A DNA stretch of 64,000 nt from Lysinibacillus sp. G4S2. Lineage in GTDB: Bacteria > Bacillota > Bacilli > Bacillales_A > Planococcaceae. The notes under the pieces were generated by a model. It made no database searches. It saw nothing but the letters and a program-made list of their open reading frames with translations, and had not been told where the DNA came from. Within the stretch, counting starts at the first letter, position 1, and each line of letters starts with the position of its first letter. This document shows, piece by piece, positions 13,244 to 21,678 of this stretch. The position numbers and the translations under genes were made by a program. The stretch is taken from contig NZ_JAUCFJ010000002.1 in the NCBI RefSeq assembly GCF_030348505.1, forward strand, positions 1,182,001 through 1,246,000, given 5' to 3'.

Positions 13244-13843
13244 AATCGCTGATAAAATCGAGAAAATCGCTGATAAAGAGCCGAGAATCGCTGATAAAAT
13301 CGAGAAACCGCTGATAAAGGGCTGGGAATCGCTGATAAAACCGAGAAACCGCTGATAAAGAGCTGGGAATCGCTGATAAAATCGAGAAACCGCTGATAAA
13401 GAGCTGGGAATCGCTGATAAAACCGAGAAACCGCTGATAAAGAGCCGGGAATCGCTGATAAAATCGAGAAACCGCTGATAAAGAGCAGGGAATCGCTGAT
13501 AAAACCGAGAAACCGCTGATAAAGAGCTGGGAATCGCTGGTAAAATCGAGAAATCGCTGATAAAGAGCTGAGAATCGCTGATAAAATCGAGAAAACCGCT
13601 GATAAAGAGCCGGGAATCGCTGATAAAATCGAGAAACCGCTGATAAAGAGCTGGGAATCGCTGATAAAAACGAGAAACCGCTGATAAAGAGCTGGGAATC
13701 GCTGATAAAAACGAGAAATCGCTGATAAAGAGCTGGGAATCGCTGATAAAAACGAGAAATCGCTGATAAAGAGCTGAGAATCGCTGATAAAATCGAGAAA
13801 ACCGCTGATAACAACATGAGAACCGCCGATAGCATCATGAATC
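13244..13843. repeat. Tandem array 1, 41-bp double unit built on GCTGATAA
   Basis: About 28 copies of GCTGATAA (plus one GCTGGTAA and a few decayed ones) occur at alternating 20 and 21 base spacing. The double unit reads AATCGCTGATAAAATCGAG followed by AAACCGCTGATAAAGAGCTGGG, about 41 bases in all. No unique spacers separate the units. The minus strand is open in more than one frame because the unit lacks stop codons there, and the 41-base period moves the frame each unit. I read it as non-coding. Confidence 0.9.
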
Positions 13844-13882
13844 GCACCTGTAATAAAGTGGTAGGCTAGAACGGAAATCAAC
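13844..13882 (-). repeat. Right end of repeat element 1 with inverted GTTGATTTCCGTTC block
   Basis: GAACGGAAATCAAC at 13869-13882 is the reverse complement of the GTTGATTTCCGTTC block found at the left of these elements (a variant copy is at 13093-13106). The array therefore sits between inverted copies of the same short sequence. Confidence 0.6.
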
Positions 13883-14104
13883 TTCATCTCAAGCGCATCG
13901 ACATTCACAAAGATTTCCTTGACCATTTCGAGGCTGAGACATAAGTATATTTTCAAAACAAAATTACAATATTTCACATCAGAAAAGCGCAAGAAATCAA
14001 CGTAGCTAAAATTGATTTCTCGCGCTTTTTAAGTTTTTGACCAGTTACGTCCCAGCCTGTTTATTTTTTAACTTCTACTGAAAGAAGTTAAAGCCTCCGG
14101 ACGC
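13883..14104. other. Intergenic spacer with a strong hairpin at 13983-14029
   Basis: AAAAGCGCAAGAAATCAA (13983-14000) pairs with the strand 14012-14029 with a single mismatch and runs into T residues on the plus strand. It could end rightward transcription from the array side. On the minus strand a weak open frame enters the array from here (residues such as MVKEIFVNVDALEMKL); I do not recognise it and do not call it a gene. Confidence 0.5.
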
Positions 14105-14124
14105 AATTATGCAGAAGCATAATT
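14105..14124. repeat. AATTATGC hairpin repeat, copy 1
   Basis: AATTATGC, loop AGAA, GCATAATT, followed by GATTA. The same 8-bp arms with a four-base NGAR loop recur at 17081 and 35470. It lies 8 bases beyond the end of the cardiolipin synthase gene, where it could also act as part of a 3' end structure. Confidence 0.75.
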
Positions 14125-14131
14125 GATTAAC

Positions 14132-15676
14132 TTACAGTAGCGGAGAAATAAGTCGCATAAGAGACTCAAGCATGCGTTTTTGAATACTTCGCTTTTGAAA
14201 TGCCGCCCATGTAATTCCTATGGAGTCTTTAAAATCTTGTTCAAAATCATTTTTTATATCTAGAACCGTTTTTGATTCATATAGGACCGCAATGATTTCA
14301 TAATTAAGCTCAAAACTACGAATATCCATATTTGCTGTACCAATTGATGCAACTTCATCATCAACAAGTACAATTTTAGCGTGCATAAATCCATCTTTAT
14401 AGCTGTAAATGGAGACTCCCGCTTTTAGAAGTGGTGTAAAGTATGATTGGGATGCTTGATCACTAATGATGCTATCGCCTTTTCCAGGATATAAAATTCG
14501 GACATCTACTCCGGAAAGTGCACTCAAACGTAATAATGTTAATGTTTCCTGATCAGGAATAAAGTATGGAGTGGCAATCCAAATTGACTTTTTTGCAGAG
14601 CCCATAATTTTCAATAAAGCATTTCGAATACTTGTATCATCTGAGCTAGGTCCGCTCGCAACGATCTGTACGGCACCTTCTGCTTGCTGAATGCCTTGAG
14701 CAGGAAAGTATGCTCTATCCATGTATTGATTCCAAGACTCAGTATTTAAACGACTAGTGGCGTAGAGATAATCTTCTAGGAAAATGGCTTGTAGTTTAAA
14801 TAATGCTTTTCCTTCTATTTTTAAATGACTATCACGCCAAATAGGAAACTTCTTCGAACGGCCAAGATATTCATCCCCGACATTGAGTCCACCTGTAAAA
14901 CCAATTGTCCCATCTACAATAACAATCTTACGGTGATTACGATAATTGACGGTCTCTAATAGCCAAGGTGAAAGAATAGAATCAAATTCGATTACTTCAA
15001 TCCCTACTTCTTTCATTGGTTGTAAGAAATTCTTCTTTAATTTATTACTTCCGAGTCCATCATAAAGAAAACGTACGATCACACCAGATTTTGCTTTCCT
15101 TATTAAGGCATCTCGAATTTCTGTTCCGATTTCATCTGATCGATAAATATAGTATTGAATATGAATATGGTGTGTAGCATTTTCAATCGCTCGTAAGATT
15201 TCAGTAAATGTTTCATCCCCGTTTGTTAAGAGTTTTGTTGTTGTTTCATTAGCAACAGGACCACCGCCAAATTTTTGTATAACTTGCGTCAAATAGGTGG
15301 ATCGTTCATTTAAAGAGAGGGAGTTTTCTAGATCAAAACTTTTCCCTGCTAAAATTTCACGGAATAATACTCTTCTTTCTTCTGAACGATGTAAATGTTT
15401 CCTTCTTCTCCAGTGACTTCTTCCGAAAAGTAAGTACATAAATACACCAATACCAGGGAGTATTATTAATACTAAAAACCAAGCCAATGTACTTTGCGGA
15501 GAACGATTTTCAATAAAAATAACGAAAGCAATCCCTATAAGTGTGATAGGCCATAGTAAGCCGATTAAGGTAGATAAGGGAATGATGGTCTTATTTAAGA
15601 ATATGAGCATAATTGCTGCAATTGTAAATACAAATAGTAATTGGACGACGCGATTTTTCATATGATGCATTTTCAC
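14132..15676 (-). CDS. cls: Cardiolipin synthase (PLD superfamily)
   Basis: A 514-residue membrane enzyme that makes cardiolipin from two phosphatidylglycerol molecules. Two N-terminal transmembrane segments (about residues 12-60) are followed by two phospholipase D active sites: HRKIVIVDGTIGFTGG in the first half and HAKIVLVDDEVASIGTAN in the second. These HxKxxxxD motifs supply the catalytic histidines. The length and layout are typical of bacterial ClsA-type enzymes. Several N-terminal Met codons are possible starts. The gene is monocistronic as far as the sequence shows. Confidence 0.93.
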   Translation of the reverse strand: MKMHHMKNRVVQLLFVFTIAAIMLIFLNKTIIPLSTLIGLLWPITLIGIAFVIFIENRSPQSTLAWFLVLIILPGIGVFMYLLFGRSHWRRRKHLHRSEERRVLFREILAGKSFDLENSLSLNERSTYLTQVIQKFGGGPVANETTTKLLTNGDETFTEILRAIENATHHIHIQYYIYRSDEIGTEIRDALIRKAKSGVIVRFLYDGLGSNKLKKNFLQPMKEVGIEVIEFDSILSPWLLETVNYRNHRKIVIVDGTIGFTGGLNVGDEYLGRSKKFPIWRDSHLKIEGKALFKLQAIFLEDYLYATSRLNTESWNQYMDRAYFPAQGIQQAEGAVQIVASGPSSDDTSIRNALLKIMGSAKKSIWIATPYFIPDQETLTLLRLSALSGVDVRILYPGKGDSIISDQASQSYFTPLLKAGVSIYSYKDGFMHAKIVLVDDEVASIGTANMDIRSFELNYEIIAVLYESKTVLDIKNDFEQDFKDSIGITWAAFQKRSIQKRMLESLMRLISPLL

Positions 15677-15824
15677 CTATTCTTTCTTAAATATAAATTC
15701 CATAAGAGGAAGTTGTACTTTCATAGTTTTATGATAAATTGTTTTCTTTTTTTTAACAATATAGACATTTTCGTATGTGCCTTCTATAACGTATCGTTTT
15801 TACTAGTAATGAGCAAATCTATTG

Positions 15825-15895
15825 TGTCCATTTTCGCTAATTGCAAACATTTCCTCATTAATTTCTTCTATAGTAAACCAAGTATGAATTACTTT
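15825..15895 (-). pseudogene. Fragment of a duplicated MBL-fold hydrolase N-terminus
   Basis: Read leftward, this stretch encodes HTWFTIEEINEEMFAISENG, which matches the N-terminus of the intact neighbour (DSWFTVEEINEETFAISEYG). Nucleotide similarity across about 60 bases is high. The match stops after the NGH position and the frame then ends in a stop within about eight residues, with no further MBL sequence. It is best explained as the remnant of a tandem duplicate of the gene at 16158-16877. Confidence 0.75.
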
Positions 15896-16000
15896 CCCTT
15901 TATTTTGATAAAGCAAACATTCCAAGATGAACTTTCTTAATAGAACCATAGAATACATAAAGAGAACTAGGTATTCAAGAGGTAAGGAGAGACATAAAAT

Positions 16001-16033
16001 AACGGACAGTGAGATACAAAAGCACTGTCCGTT
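16001..16033 (-). terminator. Probable terminator downstream of the MBL hydrolase gene
   Basis: AACGGACAGTG (16001-16011) and CACTGTCCGTT (16023-16033) form a perfect 11-bp stem. Read leftward it is followed by ATTTTATG, a modest T run, about 125 bases beyond the MBL stop codon. Confidence 0.5.
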
Positions 16034-16157
16034 AGACTGCATGTAATTGCCATATACGGTTCGGAGGCTGGTTATCACCTCCTACTCGATTAAAATTGAA
16101 CACTGAACCCTTTAAAATGATGAATTCCCGTACCGAATTTTACAAGATCCTCTTCTC

Positions 16158-16877
16158 TCAACGTATTAACTGCCTTTTTACTTCTATTAAAATGGAGGAA
16201 TCAAGCCCCAATGTATTATGAGACCCAAAAATCTTCGTAATGTTAGGTAAGTTCGCTATCTTCTCTAAGGAATCTACTAAATCTACTGGATTTGTTGTAG
16301 GGAAAAAAGCATATATCGGCGTTTTATCATACAGTAAATCGCCAGTAAATAAATAACCATTGTTATGATCTAAAATAGAAATATGCCCCGGTGAGTGGCC
16401 GGGAGTATGCAGTATAGACAATTTTCTATTGCCGATATCTATAATATCTCCATCCTCTAAAATACCAGAAGGCTGTCCTTGAAAAGGTTTATATGTTTCA
16501 GGATCGAACGTTTTGGGCGTAGGTATCGTTATATCGCGACTAACGTCTTTTCTGATCTGCTCAATTGATAACTTCTTAATGCCATTTACGAGCCAATCAG
16601 CTTCTTCCTTGTGTACGTAAATATTCTCAAATTGCCCATGACTTCCGATATGGTCCCAATGAACATGGGTAGTGAGGACCGTAATAGGTAAAGAGGTTAG
16701 TTGATTACAAATCCTTTCGATATTATCGATTCCTAAACCAGTATCAATTAAAACAGCTTTATCTGTCCCGATAAGTAAAAATGAATGGACTTTTTCCCAA
16801 TGCCCATACTCGCTTATTGCAAACGTTTCTTCATTAATTTCTTCTACTGTAAACCAAGAATCTACTATATTAATCAT
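16158..16877 (-). CDS. MBL-fold metallo-hydrolase
   Basis: A 239-residue metallo-beta-lactamase-fold protein. The metal-binding motif THVHWDHIGSHG (HxHxDH) is around residues 90-101, with HTPGHSPGHISI, GDLLYD and a C-terminal GSHNT supplying the remaining ligands. It is thus predicted to be an active zinc or iron hydrolase in the cytoplasm. The substrate is unknown: the family includes glyoxalase II, lactonases, nucleases and others, and nothing nearby points to one. A near-identical N-terminal fragment lies downstream at 15825-15895, so the gene was once duplicated here. Confidence 0.85.
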   Translation of the reverse strand: MINIVDSWFTVEEINEETFAISEYGHWEKVHSFLLIGTDKAVLIDTGLGIDNIERICNQLTSLPITVLTTHVHWDHIGSHGQFENIYVHKEEADWLVNGIKKLSIEQIRKDVSRDITIPTPKTFDPETYKPFQGQPSGILEDGDIIDIGNRKLSILHTPGHSPGHISILDHNNGYLFTGDLLYDKTPIYAFFPTTNPVDLVDSLEKIANLPNITKIFGSHNTLGLDSSILIEVKRQLIR

Positions 16878-16917
16878 TAAAAATACGCCCCCTTAAATTA
16901 ATTAATCAAATTTTAAC

Positions 16918-17015
16918 TTCGAAAACATCTGTTGTTGCTGCCGCTACGCTTTCGCACAAAAAACATCTGTTGCTGACGCTACGCTTTCGCACAAAAAACA
17001 TCTGTTGGCCAAAAT
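16918..17015 (-). repeat. Tandem short GC-rich repeat (CGCTACGCTTTCGCACA units)
   Basis: Two to three copies of a unit of about 38 bases containing ACATCTGTTGCTG and CGCTACGCTTTCGCAC lie directly behind the MBL start region. The same unit, in one orientation or the other, occurs near 13.1, 23.7, 31.0, 35.8, 50.7, 58.7 and 62.3 kb. It has much higher GC than its surroundings. Confidence 0.7.
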
Positions 17016-17639
17016 CTCCGATGGATGTTACGGATCCGGAAAGGAGTTTCTTGTGCAAGCACAATGCCGATTCCAGACACAATTATGCTGAGGCATAATT
17101 GATTATGTTGCTATTATTCGAATTTTTATCATATTTTTCCTTTAATTCTACATATATTATTTATAAAGTTAATTATTTTTTTAGAAAAAATATATTTAAT
17201 TGTAATCAAGAAGTACGTAAGTGGTTAGAAAAAAGATATCCCAAAATTACTTTTTCAGTGTAGCGATAATGATTTTAAGTTTTTAACGCTTTAAATGAGA
17301 AAACTATATATTGAAAATAAAAATAACTAAAATGGGGATTTTTGTATAATGATGAAAAATGATGATTTTTAACTGTTATATAGAATTAATCGAGAAATTT
17401 AAGTGTATTTATTAGAAATGAAAAATATTATTTATAAAAAAATATTATATTTAGATAATAAAAATCGAAGAGTGTAGGTAAAGGATTAAAAAAGAAACAA
17501 ACAATTAAGTAAAGAAATAATTAAGCTAATAAGATTATTTGATTAAGATGTATGGGATTTATTTATTTGTATATTTACAATATTTCAAAAAATGTACTTG
17601 ATTTAATGTATTATTTCCATATAAAATAATATTACGATT
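17016..17639. other. AT-rich intergenic region without a recognisable gene
   Basis: Very AT-rich sequence. Only the hairpin repeat at 17081-17100 (AATTATGC, TGAG, GCATAATT) stands out. No open frame with a ribosome-binding site was found. Confidence 0.6.
17081..17100. repeat. AATTATGC hairpin repeat, copy 2
   Basis: AATTATGC, loop TGAG, GCATAATT, followed by GATTA as in copy 1. The 8-bp arms are perfect. Confidence 0.75.
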
Positions 17640-17654
17640 AATTTTCAGACAATT
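17640..17654 (+). promoter_or_regulatory. CodY-like box upstream of the first peptide transporter operon
   Basis: AATTTTCAGACAATT matches the CodY consensus AATTTTCWGAAAATT at 14 of 15 positions. CodY is the GTP and branched-chain amino acid sensing repressor of Bacillales and is known to control peptide transport operons. The match is direct; binding is inferred. Confidence 0.6.
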
Positions 17655-17700
17655 CTATCATCTATTTTGGTTGGCTGAAAAAGTAAAAAAATTATTAAGG

Positions 17701-17730
17701 CGTTTACAAATGTAAATGGAGGTGTAAACG
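17701..17730 (+). promoter_or_regulatory. Inverted-repeat operator candidate upstream of the peptide transporter operon
   Basis: CGTTTACA (17701-17708) and TGTAAACG (17723-17730) are perfect inverted repeats, and TTTACAAATGTAAA (17703-17716) is itself a perfect palindrome inside them. Three TTTACA half-sites in 30 bases suggest a regulator-binding site. The protein is not identifiable from sequence. Confidence 0.45.
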
Positions 17731-17782
17731 AATATTTCAATAAATATGATTCTGAAATAAATTTGAAACCGTAAGTATAATC

Positions 17783-17797
17783 ATTTTTCAGAATATT
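17783..17797 (+). promoter_or_regulatory. Second CodY-like box, just before the transporter operon start
   Basis: ATTTTTCAGAATATT matches the CodY consensus at 13 of 15 positions. It ends 20 bases before the TTG start codon, a position that would block initiation or elongation when occupied. Confidence 0.55.
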
Positions 17798-17817
17798 GAA
17801 TATGGAGGAGAGATTGT

Positions 17818-18831
17818 TTGAATACAGCAAATGACCTATTAACAATTAGAAATCTAACTACAAGTTTCCGCATTAAAGAAACTTACCACGCTGCTGTAGA
17901 GGATGTCTCGCTTTCGCTTAAAAAGAATGAAGTATTAGCAATCGTTGGGGAATCTGGTTGTGGTAAAAGTACATTAGCAACTACTATTGTAGGCTTACAC
18001 AATGAAATTAACACAAAGGTTACAGGTGACATTCTTTATAATAACCAAAATTTAACGCAACTAAATGAGCAGAAATTTAATGGTTTACGTGGTAATGATA
18101 TTGGTTTTATCTTCCAAGATCCACTTTCCGCTCTTAATCCGTTAATGCGGATAGGAGAACAGATTGCAGAGGGGCTAGTGTATCATACAAAACTCTCAAA
18201 GCAACAACGTGAGGAGAGAGTAATAGAATTATTGAATCAAGTAGGTATTTCTAATCCGGAGCGTGTGGCAAGACAATTCCCTCATCAATTGTCTGGAGGG
18301 ATGCGTCAACGTGTCATGATCGCCATTGCATTGTCGTGTAAACCATCCATTTTAATAGCAGATGAACCGACAACGGCTCTAGATGTGACTATTCAAGCTC
18401 AAATACTTGATTTATTAAAAGCACTACAGTCAGAAACCGAAACAGGTATTATCTTAATTACCCATGATTTGGGCGTTGTGGCAGAAATGGCTGATCGAGT
18501 TGCAGTGATGTATGCAGGTGAAGTAGTAGAAGAAGCACCTGTTCAGGAATTATTTAATAATGCTAAACATCCTTATACTCGTTCTCTATTGAATTCTATC
18601 CCACAAACACATAGTGAAAATGAGAGACTTGAAGTTATTCAAGGTATGGTGCCATCGCTGAAGAATTTGCCTCGGGAAGGCTGCCGATTTTCAGCACGAA
18701 TACCGTGGATAGATGCATCTGCACATGAAAGAAAACCACAATTACATGAAATTGCACCAGGTCATTTTGTTAGATGTACCTGCTGGAAACACTTTCATTT
18801 AGAAGGTGAAGAAGGAGGCGGGGCTGTATGA
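17818..18831 (+). CDS. Peptide ABC transporter, ATP-binding protein (DppD/OppD-like)
   Basis: A 337-residue ABC ATPase. Walker A is GESGCGKST (about residues 44-52), the Q-loop is FQDPLSALNP, the signature is LSGGMRQR, Walker B is [12 protein letters not shown] and the switch histidine is in ITHDLGVV. Together with the next gene it forms the ATPase pair that powers import. GGAGGAG at 17804-17810 fixes a TTG start 7 bases later. The C-terminal oligopeptide-transporter extension is present (GCRFSARIPWI, HFVRCTCW) but has fewer cysteines than usual. First gene of a five-gene operon. CodY-like boxes lie just upstream. Confidence 0.9.
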   Translation: MNTANDLLTIRNLTTSFRIKETYHAAVEDVSLSLKKNEVLAIVGESGCGKSTLATTIVGLHNEINTKVTGDILYNNQNLTQLNEQKFNGLRGNDIGFIFQDPLSALNPLMRIGEQIAEGLVYHTKLSKQQREERVIELLNQVGISNPERVARQFPHQLSGGMRQRVMIAIALSCKPSILIADEPTTALDVTIQAQILDLLKALQSETETGIILITHDLGVVAEMADRVAVMYAGEVVEEAPVQELFNNAKHPYTRSLLNSIPQTHSENERLEVIQGMVPSLKNLPREGCRFSARIPWIDASAHERKPQLHEIAPGHFVRCTCWKHFHLEGEEGGGAV

Positions 18832-19763
18832 GCTTTATGCAAATTAACGATTTAAACGTTCATTACCCAATTCGAGGGGGATTTTTTAATACAGTAATCG
18901 ATAAGGTATATGCGGTTGATGGCGTCACAATGGAATTTGAAAAAGGAAAAACATATGGTTTAGTAGGAGAATCAGGGTCTGGAAAATCCACGACAGGAAA
19001 GGCCATTATTGGTTTAGAAAAAATCACGTCAGGTCAAATTTTCTATGAAGGTGAGGATGTTACAAACCAGCGAAGAAATCGTAATTCAGCTTATAACAAA
19101 GATATTCAAATGATTTTCCAAGATTCTCATTCAAGTATGAATCCTAGAAAACGGGTATTAGACATTTTAGCTGAGCCTATCCGGAATTTTATGAAGCTTA
19201 GTGATCAAGAGGAGCGTAAGCGCATAAAAGAGTTACTAGCCATTGTAGGTATGTCTGAAGATGTATTGTTAAAATATCCGCATGAATTTTCTGGTGGTCA
19301 AAAGCAACGTCTTGGAATAGCGCGAGCTGTTGCTTGTAATCCCAAAATGATTATTGCTGATGAACCTGTATCTGCACTAGATTTATCCGTACAAGCACAG
19401 GTGCTAAACTTTATGAAAGATATTCAAAATGAGTATGGGCTTACTTATTTATTTATTTCACATGATTTAGGTGTTGTAAAACATATGTGTGATCATATAT
19501 CCATTATGTATAAAGGACGCTTCGTAGAAACGGGTACGAGACATGATATATATAGGGATCCACAACATATTTATACAAATCGTCTCTTATCTGCCATTCC
19601 AAATATTGAGCCAGAGACACGCTTGGAACGGAAATTAATTCGACAAAAAGTAGAAGAGAATTATCAGAAAGAGCAACATCAATATTATGATGAGCATGGA
19701 AAAGTATACCCACTAAAATCCATTTCAGAAACACATATGGTTGCGATGGCAGGGGGTATATAA
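18828..19763 (+). CDS. Peptide ABC transporter, ATP-binding protein (DppF/OppF-like)
   Basis: The second ATPase of the system, 311 residues. Walker [11 protein letters not shown]-loop FQDSHSSMNPRKR, signature FSGGQKQR, Walker B IIADEPVSALD and switch ISHDLGVV are all intact. The ATGA overlap with the preceding gene implies coupled translation and a heterodimeric ATPase. The C-terminal 40 residues (QKEQHQYYDEHGKVYPLK) replace the usual short tail and I cannot assign a role to them. Confidence 0.9.
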   Translation: MSFMQINDLNVHYPIRGGFFNTVIDKVYAVDGVTMEFEKGKTYGLVGESGSGKSTTGKAIIGLEKITSGQIFYEGEDVTNQRRNRNSAYNKDIQMIFQDSHSSMNPRKRVLDILAEPIRNFMKLSDQEERKRIKELLAIVGMSEDVLLKYPHEFSGGQKQRLGIARAVACNPKMIIADEPVSALDLSVQAQVLNFMKDIQNEYGLTYLFISHDLGVVKHMCDHISIMYKGRFVETGTRHDIYRDPQHIYTNRLLSAIPNIEPETRLERKLIRQKVEENYQKEQHQYYDEHGKVYPLKSISETHMVAMAGGI

Positions 19764-19764
19764 A

Positions 19765-20727
19765 ATGTGGAAAACGATTGTTAGACGAACACTTTTGATG
19801 ATTCCTCAAATGTTTGTGCTAAGCCTAATTATCTTTATTTTGGCGAAACAAATGCCGGGTGATCCATTTACAGGATTGATTACACCAGAAACAGACCCTG
19901 CACGTATTGAAGAATTGAGAATTCAAGCAGGATTTTATGATCCATGGTATGTGCAATATTACCATTGGATAACTAATGCCTTGCAAGGAGATTTTGGACA
20001 AAGCTATACATATAAAATTGCGGTGTCCACACTGATTGGTGAGCGCGCATTAAATACATTTTGGCTCGCTCTACTTAGTGCGATTCTCGTTTATGCAATT
20101 GCTATTCCATTAGGAATGATTGCGGGGCGCAAGCAAGATACATTGTACGATAAGTCGATTACACTATATAGCTTTATAAGCTACGCGATACCGACTTTTG
20201 TCTTGGGTTTAATTTTCTTATATATTTTCGGTTATCGTTTAGCGTGGTTCCCGACGAGTGGGACAGTTGATGTAGGTATAGAACCAGGAACGATGGAATA
20301 TTATTGGAATCGTATCTATCATTTAATTTTACCTGCGATGACATATGCAATTTTAGGTACAACAACGATTATTCAATATTTACGTTCAGAAATTATCGAT
20401 GCTAAGACACAGGATTACGTTAAAACAGCACGTAGTAAAGGTGTACCGATGAAAAGAATCTATAGAAGACATATTTTCCGCAATTCCTTATTGCCGATTG
20501 CAGCCTTTCTAGGTTTTACAATTACAGGCTTATTAGGCGGTTCGATTTTCATAGAAACTATTTTTGGCTTCCCAGGCATGGGGCAATTATTCATCCATTC
20601 TATAACGAGTCGCGATTATAGTGTGATTACAGCTCTCGTTATGCTTTATGGCTTCTTAGCATTATTAGGTAGTCTACTGTCAGATATTATTATGAGCATT
20701 GTTGATCCACGTATCCGCATAGACTAA
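19765..20727 (+). CDS. Peptide ABC transporter permease (DppB/OppB-like)
   Basis: A membrane permease with six predicted transmembrane segments. The EAA loop contacting the ATPases is visible as YVKTARSKGVPMKRIYRRHIFRN after a periplasmic-facing N-terminal region (PGDPFTGL). I choose the ATG at 19765 (320 residues), preceded by AGGGGG with good spacing. A longer frame from TTG at 19741 would overlap the previous gene and lacks a ribosome-binding site. It should form a heterodimeric channel with the next gene product. Confidence 0.9.
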   Translation: MWKTIVRRTLLMIPQMFVLSLIIFILAKQMPGDPFTGLITPETDPARIEELRIQAGFYDPWYVQYYHWITNALQGDFGQSYTYKIAVSTLIGERALNTFWLALLSAILVYAIAIPLGMIAGRKQDTLYDKSITLYSFISYAIPTFVLGLIFLYIFGYRLAWFPTSGTVDVGIEPGTMEYYWNRIYHLILPAMTYAILGTTTIIQYLRSEIIDAKTQDYVKTARSKGVPMKRIYRRHIFRNSLLPIAAFLGFTITGLLGGSIFIETIFGFPGMGQLFIHSITSRDYSVITALVMLYGFLALLGSLLSDIIMSIVDPRIRID

Positions 20728-20763
20728 CCGCTAAATTTAATGTTTAAGGAGAGGTGAATAAAA

Positions 20764-21663
20764 ATGGAACAAAAAAATGACACAATGACAGTTGAAAGTA
20801 TTCCACCAACAGGGATACAAGTTGTAATACGTGAATTTCGAAAAGATAAGCTAGCGTTATTTTCATTTATCGGTATAAATTTACTGATTATTACGATATT
20901 AATTATGGCAATGATTATGGACCAAGATGAAATTTTAAAAATCAAATTGTTAGAGCGCTATACAGAGCCGGGGGTAAATGGTTATTTCCTTGGGGCTGAT
21001 GAAGCTGGGCGCGATATGCTAGGGCAGCTTATTATCGGTGCTAAAAACTCCATTTTAATTGCGATTGCTATTACTCTTATTGCTAATACAATAGGGATTG
21101 CACTCGGAATTATAATGGGTTATTATGGCGGCTTTATTGATAATTTATTTATGCGTATCATCGATTTTCTCATGACATTACCAACGTTAATGATTATAAT
21201 CGTGATAGTTACAATTATTCCCAAATACGGTGTTTTTGAGTTAATTTTAATATTAAGTGCCTTCCAATGGATAGGGACAGCACGTTTAGTCCGCAGTAAA
21301 GCTTTATCAGAAGGACGCCGTGATTATGTGAATGCCTCTAAAACAATGGGTACTAGTGATTTTGCCATTATGTTTAAGGGGATATTACCAAATTTAAGTT
21401 CGTTGTTAATTGTAGAGTTAACGTTAAATTTTGCAGGGAATGTTGGTATTGAAACAGGTCTATCATTTTTAGGCTTTGGTTTACCACCATCTACACCTAG
21501 CTTAGGTACTCTTGTAAGCTACGCAACGAATCCGATTGTACTATCTACAAAGTGGTGGGTATGGTTGCCCGCATCAATATTAATTCTAATCTTGATGCTT
21601 GGTATAAATTATGTCGGTCAAGCACTTCGTCGTGCAGCTGACGTAAAACAAAGAATTGGATAA
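20764..21663 (+). CDS. Peptide ABC transporter permease (DppC/OppC-like)
   Basis: A 299-residue permease with an OppC-type N-terminal tail and about six membrane segments. Family landmarks are FLGADEAGRDMLGQL, the EAA-type segment YVNASKTMGTSDFAIMFKGI and the C-terminal GLSFLGFGLPPSTPSLGTL. GGAGAGG precedes the ATG. It partners the DppB-like permease directly upstream. Confidence 0.9.
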   Translation: MEQKNDTMTVESIPPTGIQVVIREFRKDKLALFSFIGINLLIITILIMAMIMDQDEILKIKLLERYTEPGVNGYFLGADEAGRDMLGQLIIGAKNSILIAIAITLIANTIGIALGIIMGYYGGFIDNLFMRIIDFLMTLPTLMIIIVIVTIIPKYGVFELILILSAFQWIGTARLVRSKALSEGRRDYVNASKTMGTSDFAIMFKGILPNLSSLLIVELTLNFAGNVGIETGLSFLGFGLPPSTPSLGTLVSYATNPIVLSTKWWVWLPASILILILMLGINYVGQALRRAADVKQRIG

Positions 21664-21678
21664 AGGGGAGGATTTACT

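Larger units (their letters stand above)
15677..16157. other. Intergenic region holding a decayed MBL fragment and a hairpin
   Basis: Between the cardiolipin synthase start and the MBL hydrolase stop. Apart from the pseudogene fragment at about 15825-15895 and the hairpin at 16001-16033, I see no gene; a 99-residue plus-strand frame and a 91-residue minus-strand frame have no convincing start site or composition. Confidence 0.6.

Noticed and set aside
13045-13992. A 315-codon leftward frame (and an overlapping 215-codon frame) across array 1
   Set aside because: Two overlapping frames are open for the same reason: the repeat unit lacks stops on that strand. The 41-base period rotates the peptide through all frames, and no ribosome-binding site or domain is seen.
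15803-16078. A 91-codon leftward frame as a gene
   Set aside because: Its only recognisable part is the truncated MBL N-terminus in the middle of the frame, preceded by unrelated residues, so it is a relic.
17645-17845. A 66-codon leftward frame before the first transporter operon
   Set aside because: It overlaps CodY-like boxes and the operon's ribosome-binding site, and its composition reflects AT-rich DNA.
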